NCBI GenBank assembly: GCA_041393965.1
Contig: JAWKJB010000001.1
Coordinates: 744,001 to 808,000 of the forward strand
Source: Acidimicrobiia bacterium
Lineage (GTDB): Bacteria > Actinomycetota > Acidimicrobiia > Spongiisociales > UBA5794
DNA length: 64,000 bases
Direction of reading: 5' to 3'
Shown: positions 61,041 to 64,000 of the stretch, piece by piece
Position numbering within the stretch: the first letter of the stretch is position 1
Layout of the letters: every line of letters begins with the position of its first letter
Program-made: the position numbers and the translations under genes
The notes under the pieces: model-generated
The model's database searches: none
What the model was told of the DNA's origin: nothing
Seen by the model: only the letters and a program-made list of their open reading frames with translations

Positions 61041-62243
61041 GTGCCTGATCGCTACCCGCGCTCTTCGGTCGTTGCCCTTTCCCTGTTCGTGTTCGTGGCG
61101 TTCGGCATCGAGCTGTACGCGATGTCGGTCCTCCTCACCGAGAACGCGGCAGGTGGGGACTTCTCCATCGGGCTCCTGTCGCTGGCCTTCGGTGGGTCCG
61201 TCGTCATCGCCGGCGTTGCTGCTCCCCGCGTCGGGCGCTGGGCTGACCACCACTCCGTGCGCGGGATCACGATCCTCGGTGCGGTGCTCGGCTTCTGCGG
61301 TCTGATTCTCGTCGGGATCGCGCAGGTCCCGTGGCAGGTCATCGGTGCGTTCTGGTTGTTGCTGGGCCCTGCGCAAGCGATGAGCCTGTACGAGCCTGCG
61401 TTCGTGGCCGTGGGGTTGTGGGTCGGGGACAATCACCGCAACCGCGCGATCGCGTTGCTCACCGTCATCGGCGGGCTCGCCGGGCCGGTGTTTCTGCCCG
61501 TCACGGGCTACGCCGTGGAGCACTTCGGGTGGCGATCGACCACGATCGGCTATGCGATCGTGTTGGTCGTGACCGGGTTGGTCGTCGCGCTCGCGTTTCT
61601 GCCCGACGACAAACCGATCGTGCACCGTGACGCTCCGATCCCGAAGGCGACCTGGCGCAGGTTTGTCGCCGACCGCAGGCTCGGGCTTCAATCCTTGTCC
61701 GTCGTCTTGCTGTTCGCCTCGATGAACTCGATGCTGTTCCACCGCGTCGCGATCTTCGAAGAGCAGGGCTTCGATGTCGGTTTCGTTGCGCTTCTCGCCG
61801 GGATCTCGGGGGTTCTCACCTTTCCTGGCCGATATCTCGCGCCTCGCATCGCTGAGCGCATTCGCCCCACCACAATCCTCACCTTGGGGGTGGGTGGCCT
61901 CGTGGTGGCGATTGTTCTCGCCATCGTCGGCTCGCCCGAGATCGTCATGATCGCCTACTTCGTCGCCTTCGGGCTCTTCTTCGGGTTCATCCTCCCGCTG
62001 CGTCCCGTCATCATGCACGGCTGGTACGGAGGAGCCGACTACGGCTCGGTGATGGGAAAGCAGTGGTCGGCTGCTGCGGTCGCCGGCGGAATTGCGCCAA
62101 CCCTGATCGGTGTCGCGAGGGACGCTCTCGGCAGCTACACCCTACCGCTCGTGGCTCTGGTCGTTGCAACGGCGCTCGCTGGTGTCTTCAACGAGCTGTC
62201 CGTGTCGTCATACGCGAATGACCGTGCCGCGGCGCGCCGGTGA
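61041..62243 (+). CDS. MFS transporter (400 aa)
   Basis: A 400-aa major facilitator protein with about 12 hydrophobic segments: VALSLFVFVAFGIELYAMSV (TM1), GRWADHHSVRGITILGAVLG (motif A-like, D-x-x-x-x-R), RGWGALLRQ-type loop replaced by RRFVADRRLG in the middle, and FGFILPLRPVIMHGWYGGAD near TM10. Substrate unknown. The GTG start follows its promoter box directly. It converges on the septum-formation lipoprotein gene, 11 bp apart. Confidence 0.8.
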   Translation: MPDRYPRSSVVALSLFVFVAFGIELYAMSVLLTENAAGGDFSIGLLSLAFGGSVVIAGVAAPRVGRWADHHSVRGITILGAVLGFCGLILVGIAQVPWQVIGAFWLLLGPAQAMSLYEPAFVAVGLWVGDNHRNRAIALLTVIGGLAGPVFLPVTGYAVEHFGWRSTTIGYAIVLVVTGLVVALAFLPDDKPIVHRDAPIPKATWRRFVADRRLGLQSLSVVLLFASMNSMLFHRVAIFEEQGFDVGFVALLAGISGVLTFPGRYLAPRIAERIRPTTILTLGVGGLVVAIVLAIVGSPEIVMIAYFVAFGLFFGFILPLRPVIMHGWYGGADYGSVMGKQWSAAAVAGGIAPTLIGVARDALGSYTLPLVALVVATALAGVFNELSVSSYANDRAAARR

Positions 62244-62254
62244 AGTGGTCGGGC

Positions 62255-62701
62255 TCAGATCTGTGCGTTGCGCATCGTTCCGGTGAGTTTGAGGAACTCG
62301 ATGTCGTAGACGAAACAGGTGATGTCGCGGTCCCCGGCGCTCCACGACTCCGCGAGCGGAAACAGGGCTCCGAAGTCGAGCCTTGAGTCCTCATAGGGGA
62401 TCCCGACGAAGGTGTCGAACCGCACGCTGCACACCTCGATGACCTCGGACTGCACTGCGGCGTCCCCGGGGAATGAGCCATCGTCCATTGCAACAACGGC
62501 GTAGACCTCGTTGTCGTGCGGATCGTCGCAGTCGACGCGGTCGACATCGGTCACCTCCGAAGTGGCATCCGAGAGTGCCCCTTCCCAGTCATCGAAGCAG
62601 TCGCCGACCGCGAGGCTGAAGACATTGCCCGAACAGGCCGAGGTGACGAGTGCCACCGCCACTACAGCGAAGCCGATCGTCTGTCGAAGGTGAGCGGTCA
62701 T
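62255..62701 (-). CDS. Septum-formation-family lipoprotein
   Basis: A 148-aa lipoprotein: signal with lipobox TSAC (residues about 8-23), then AVGDCFDDWEGALSD, VDRVDCDDPHDNEVYAVV, CSVRFDTFVGIPYED and FPLAESWSAGDRDITCFVYD. The GDCF, CDxPHDxEV and W-x2-GDR-x2-CF motifs match the Septum_form family of actinobacteria. Four cysteines in the mature part suggest disulfides outside the membrane. Its ATG overlaps the stop of the upstream gene (ATGA). Confidence 0.83.
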   Translation of the reverse strand: MTAHLRQTIGFAVVAVALVTSACSGNVFSLAVGDCFDDWEGALSDATSEVTDVDRVDCDDPHDNEVYAVVAMDDGSFPGDAAVQSEVIEVCSVRFDTFVGIPYEDSRLDFGALFPLAESWSAGDRDITCFVYDIEFLKLTGTMRNAQI

Positions 62702-63030
62702 GGGTTGTCCAGGATCTCGGCAATGAAGTCGTCCACCGCGCGATGGGCGACCGTTTCACCATAGCGCTCGTCGAGGATGTCACGCATCCTCGCGAGGATG
62801 TGCTCACGCTCCTGCGGGATGGACTTGGTCGTCGCTGGAACGATCTCGGTCCCGTCGATCCACGGCTTGCCGTCCGACGCCCATGGGATGAGGATGAGCC
62901 ACGACCAGATGCTGTTGCCTTTGGTTTCACCCGTGCGTCTGACCAGTCCAAGACATGAGAACGGGAGCGACTCCCATCCCATGCCGCGCATCAGGTCCTT
63001 CCCATCTGGCATGTTCATGGCGTCCGACAT
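62698..63030 (-). CDS. Hypothetical protein, 110 aa
   Basis: A 110-aa protein of no known family; it has GWESLPFSCLGLVRRTGETK and an acidic C-terminus (LARMRDILDERYGETVAHRA). It is coupled to the septum-formation lipoprotein gene by an ATGA overlap. The start is uncertain: ATG at 63030 is preferred because codons upstream of it, to an ATG at 63108, use A/T third positions unlike the rest of the window. Confidence 0.55.
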   Translation of the reverse strand: MSDAMNMPDGKDLMRGMGWESLPFSCLGLVRRTGETKGNSIWSWLILIPWASDGKPWIDGTEIVPATTKSIPQEREHILARMRDILDERYGETVAHRAVDDFIAEILDNP

Positions 63031-63186
63031 GTGTTGACCATTCGCTTGGGAGCCCAACGCTACCGCGAGCGGAATCAGTAGAGGCAATGAGGCATGAGCC
63101 GTTCGCATCAGCACGACCGGCCGGCCACCGTGTACATTGGGGCAGGTTCGAACGCGCTCGACGCGAGTCTCGGGGAGGAGAAGCGG

Positions 63187-64000
63187 ATGCACAAGCGGTT
63201 TGTCATGCTGGTGGTGTTGGTTGCCACCATGGTCGCGTCGGTGGGTGGAGCCTCGGCGCAGTCGAAGGAACCGTCCGAGCTCGCCAAGCTGATCCGTGCG
63301 TTCCGTGACGCCCAGGTGACCGGCCCGAATGTGGAGGTCACCGACCCCGATGATGTCGATGTCCTGTCGCCGTTCGGCGGTCCGAGCCAGCTCCCGATGG
63401 ACATGCAGGACCAGGTCAGGATCGCCTCGACGATCGAGTTCCAGGTCTTCCCCGGGCAGCGGTACACCCACTTCGCCCCGATGGGCACCGAGATCCTGAT
63501 CTCCAACGCGGACAATGGGGCGGTGACGACCGAGCTCGTCGACCTGCCGCTCCAGCAGGGTTGGATTCCACCGCTCGATCAAGGCGCCCCTTTCACCGTG
63601 GATTCCTTCTTCGATGTGTTCTTCGACATCGACTTGCCACCTGACTTCGGCCCGATGTTCGGTCAGGGTGAGCCATTCGAGGTGGATGGCGCGATTCTCG
63701 TACCACCGGCTGGCGGCGTGCCCACTCCAATGGATCAGCCGCTCACCATACGAGGAGCCGTCTTTGGCGAACCGCTTCCCAACGGCTACTGCAACGGAAC
63801 CATTGTTGAGTTCTTCTCCGGTGACGCCATCATGGGGCAACAGGGCTGGACACCCGCCGACTTCGCGCCGAACGATGTCTTCACCGACCTGCGCCAGGCC
63901 CATGTGAGCCGATGTGTCGATGGCGTGATCCAACCCACCCAATGGCTGCGGTCCAACGGATCGAGCTTCCAGCCGGAAGGAAGCCGAGCAAGCTCGGTCT
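63187..64000 (+). CDS. Secreted protein, 3' end outside the window
   Basis: The first 271 codons are present. A signal peptide (about residues 1-24, VMLVVLVATMVASVGGASAQ) is followed by a soluble domain with two cysteines (GYCNGTIVEFFSG, SRCVDGVI). No family recognised; the beta-rich middle (FQVFPGQRYTHFAPMGTEIL) would fit an outer binding domain. ATG has GGGGAGGAG 6 nt upstream. TACATT near 63133 may be its -10 box. Confidence 0.7.
   Translation, partial: MHKRFVMLVVLVATMVASVGGASAQSKEPSELAKLIRAFRDAQVTGPNVEVTDPDDVDVLSPFGGPSQLPMDMQDQVRIASTIEFQVFPGQRYTHFAPMGTEILISNADNGAVTTELVDLPLQQGWIPPLDQGAPFTVDSFFDVFFDIDLPPDFGPMFGQGEPFEVDGAILVPPAGGVPTPMDQPLTIRGAVFGEPLPNGYCNGTIVEFFSGDAIMGQQGWTPADFAPNDVFTDLRQAHVSRCVDGVIQPTQWLRSNGSSFQPEGSRASSV

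Noticed and set aside
62698..63942. 414-codon minus-strand open frame
   Set aside because: Only the last 110 codons behave like a gene; the upstream part is antisense to the secreted-protein gene at 63187, which has a signal peptide and ribosome-binding site.

Overview
The window is high-GC, densely packed bacterial chromosome with many short intergenic gaps and Thr-rich linkers after signal or membrane segments. Gene content (LivKHMGF-type uptake, FadD, crotonase, LytR-CpsA-Psr enzymes, a primary-type sigma factor, cobalamin-dependent MetH) and promoter style (many genes with a TANNNT box only 6-8 nt before the start codon, implying leaderless mRNAs) suggest an actinobacterium, most likely of the Acidimicrobiia type. 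This placement is inference; there is no rRNA gene to settle it.

Layout. 1-4522: partial gpsA, a PIN-PhoH ATPase, an MFS transporter, hflX. 4666-9902: a branched-chain amino-acid type ABC importer (substrate-binding protein on +, then convergent livH-livM-livG-livF on -); LivH carries an extra secreted N-terminal domain. 9967-11634: crotonase, CBS-domain protein, ferredoxin. 11803-18037: a selenocysteine tRNA, then a 5.9 kb surface-glycan cassette (two coiled-coil methyltransferases, a tandem glycosyltransferase, an FkbM methyltransferase) bounded on both sides by identical 117-bp palindromic elements in direct orientation. 18048-22335: fadD, an XRE/membrane protein, two lipoproteins, a membrane protein. 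22374-27562: a four-gene cell-envelope cluster with two LCP transferase genes, one fused to a MinD/BY-kinase-like domain that lacks the P-loop lysine, flanked by two paralogous membrane proteins. 27703-32939: LysE-type exporter, sigma-70 factor, HerA-like ATPase, membrane protein. 32984-37411: a MetF-like protein and MetH under a SAM-I riboswitch. 37472-41293: small membrane protein, mannose-1-phosphate guanylyltransferase, ClC channel with CBS and TrkA-C domains. 41370-44223: msrA facing a sulfide-oxidation operon (SQR, DsrC/TusE-like, DsrE-like) with a CRP-type palindrome over its promoter.

44392-51219: purine nucleoside phosphorylase, DsbA-like protein, a secreted propeller-like protein, M20 dipeptidase, a degenerate sensor-kinase-like protein, an L,D-transpeptidase with a DUF4214-like region, and a 50-aa membrane peptide. 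51223-51329 holds a third, diverged copy of the palindromic element. 51890-57659: infA, apparently initiating at AUC, a HisA-family isomerase, small membrane proteins, a cyclopropane-fatty-acid synthase, an ATP-grasp enzyme and an NfuA-type Fe-S carrier. A 17-copy heptanucleotide repeat (57676-57794) abuts an M13 metallopeptidase gene. Two-domain GNAT, MFS, a septum-formation-type lipoprotein, a hypothetical gene and a truncated secreted-protein gene close the window.

The most unusual items are the palindromic element family and the cassette it bounds beside tRNA-Sec, the ATPase-LCP fusion, the AUC start of infA, and the leaderless promoter pattern. No integrase, transposase, CRISPR array or phage gene was found.
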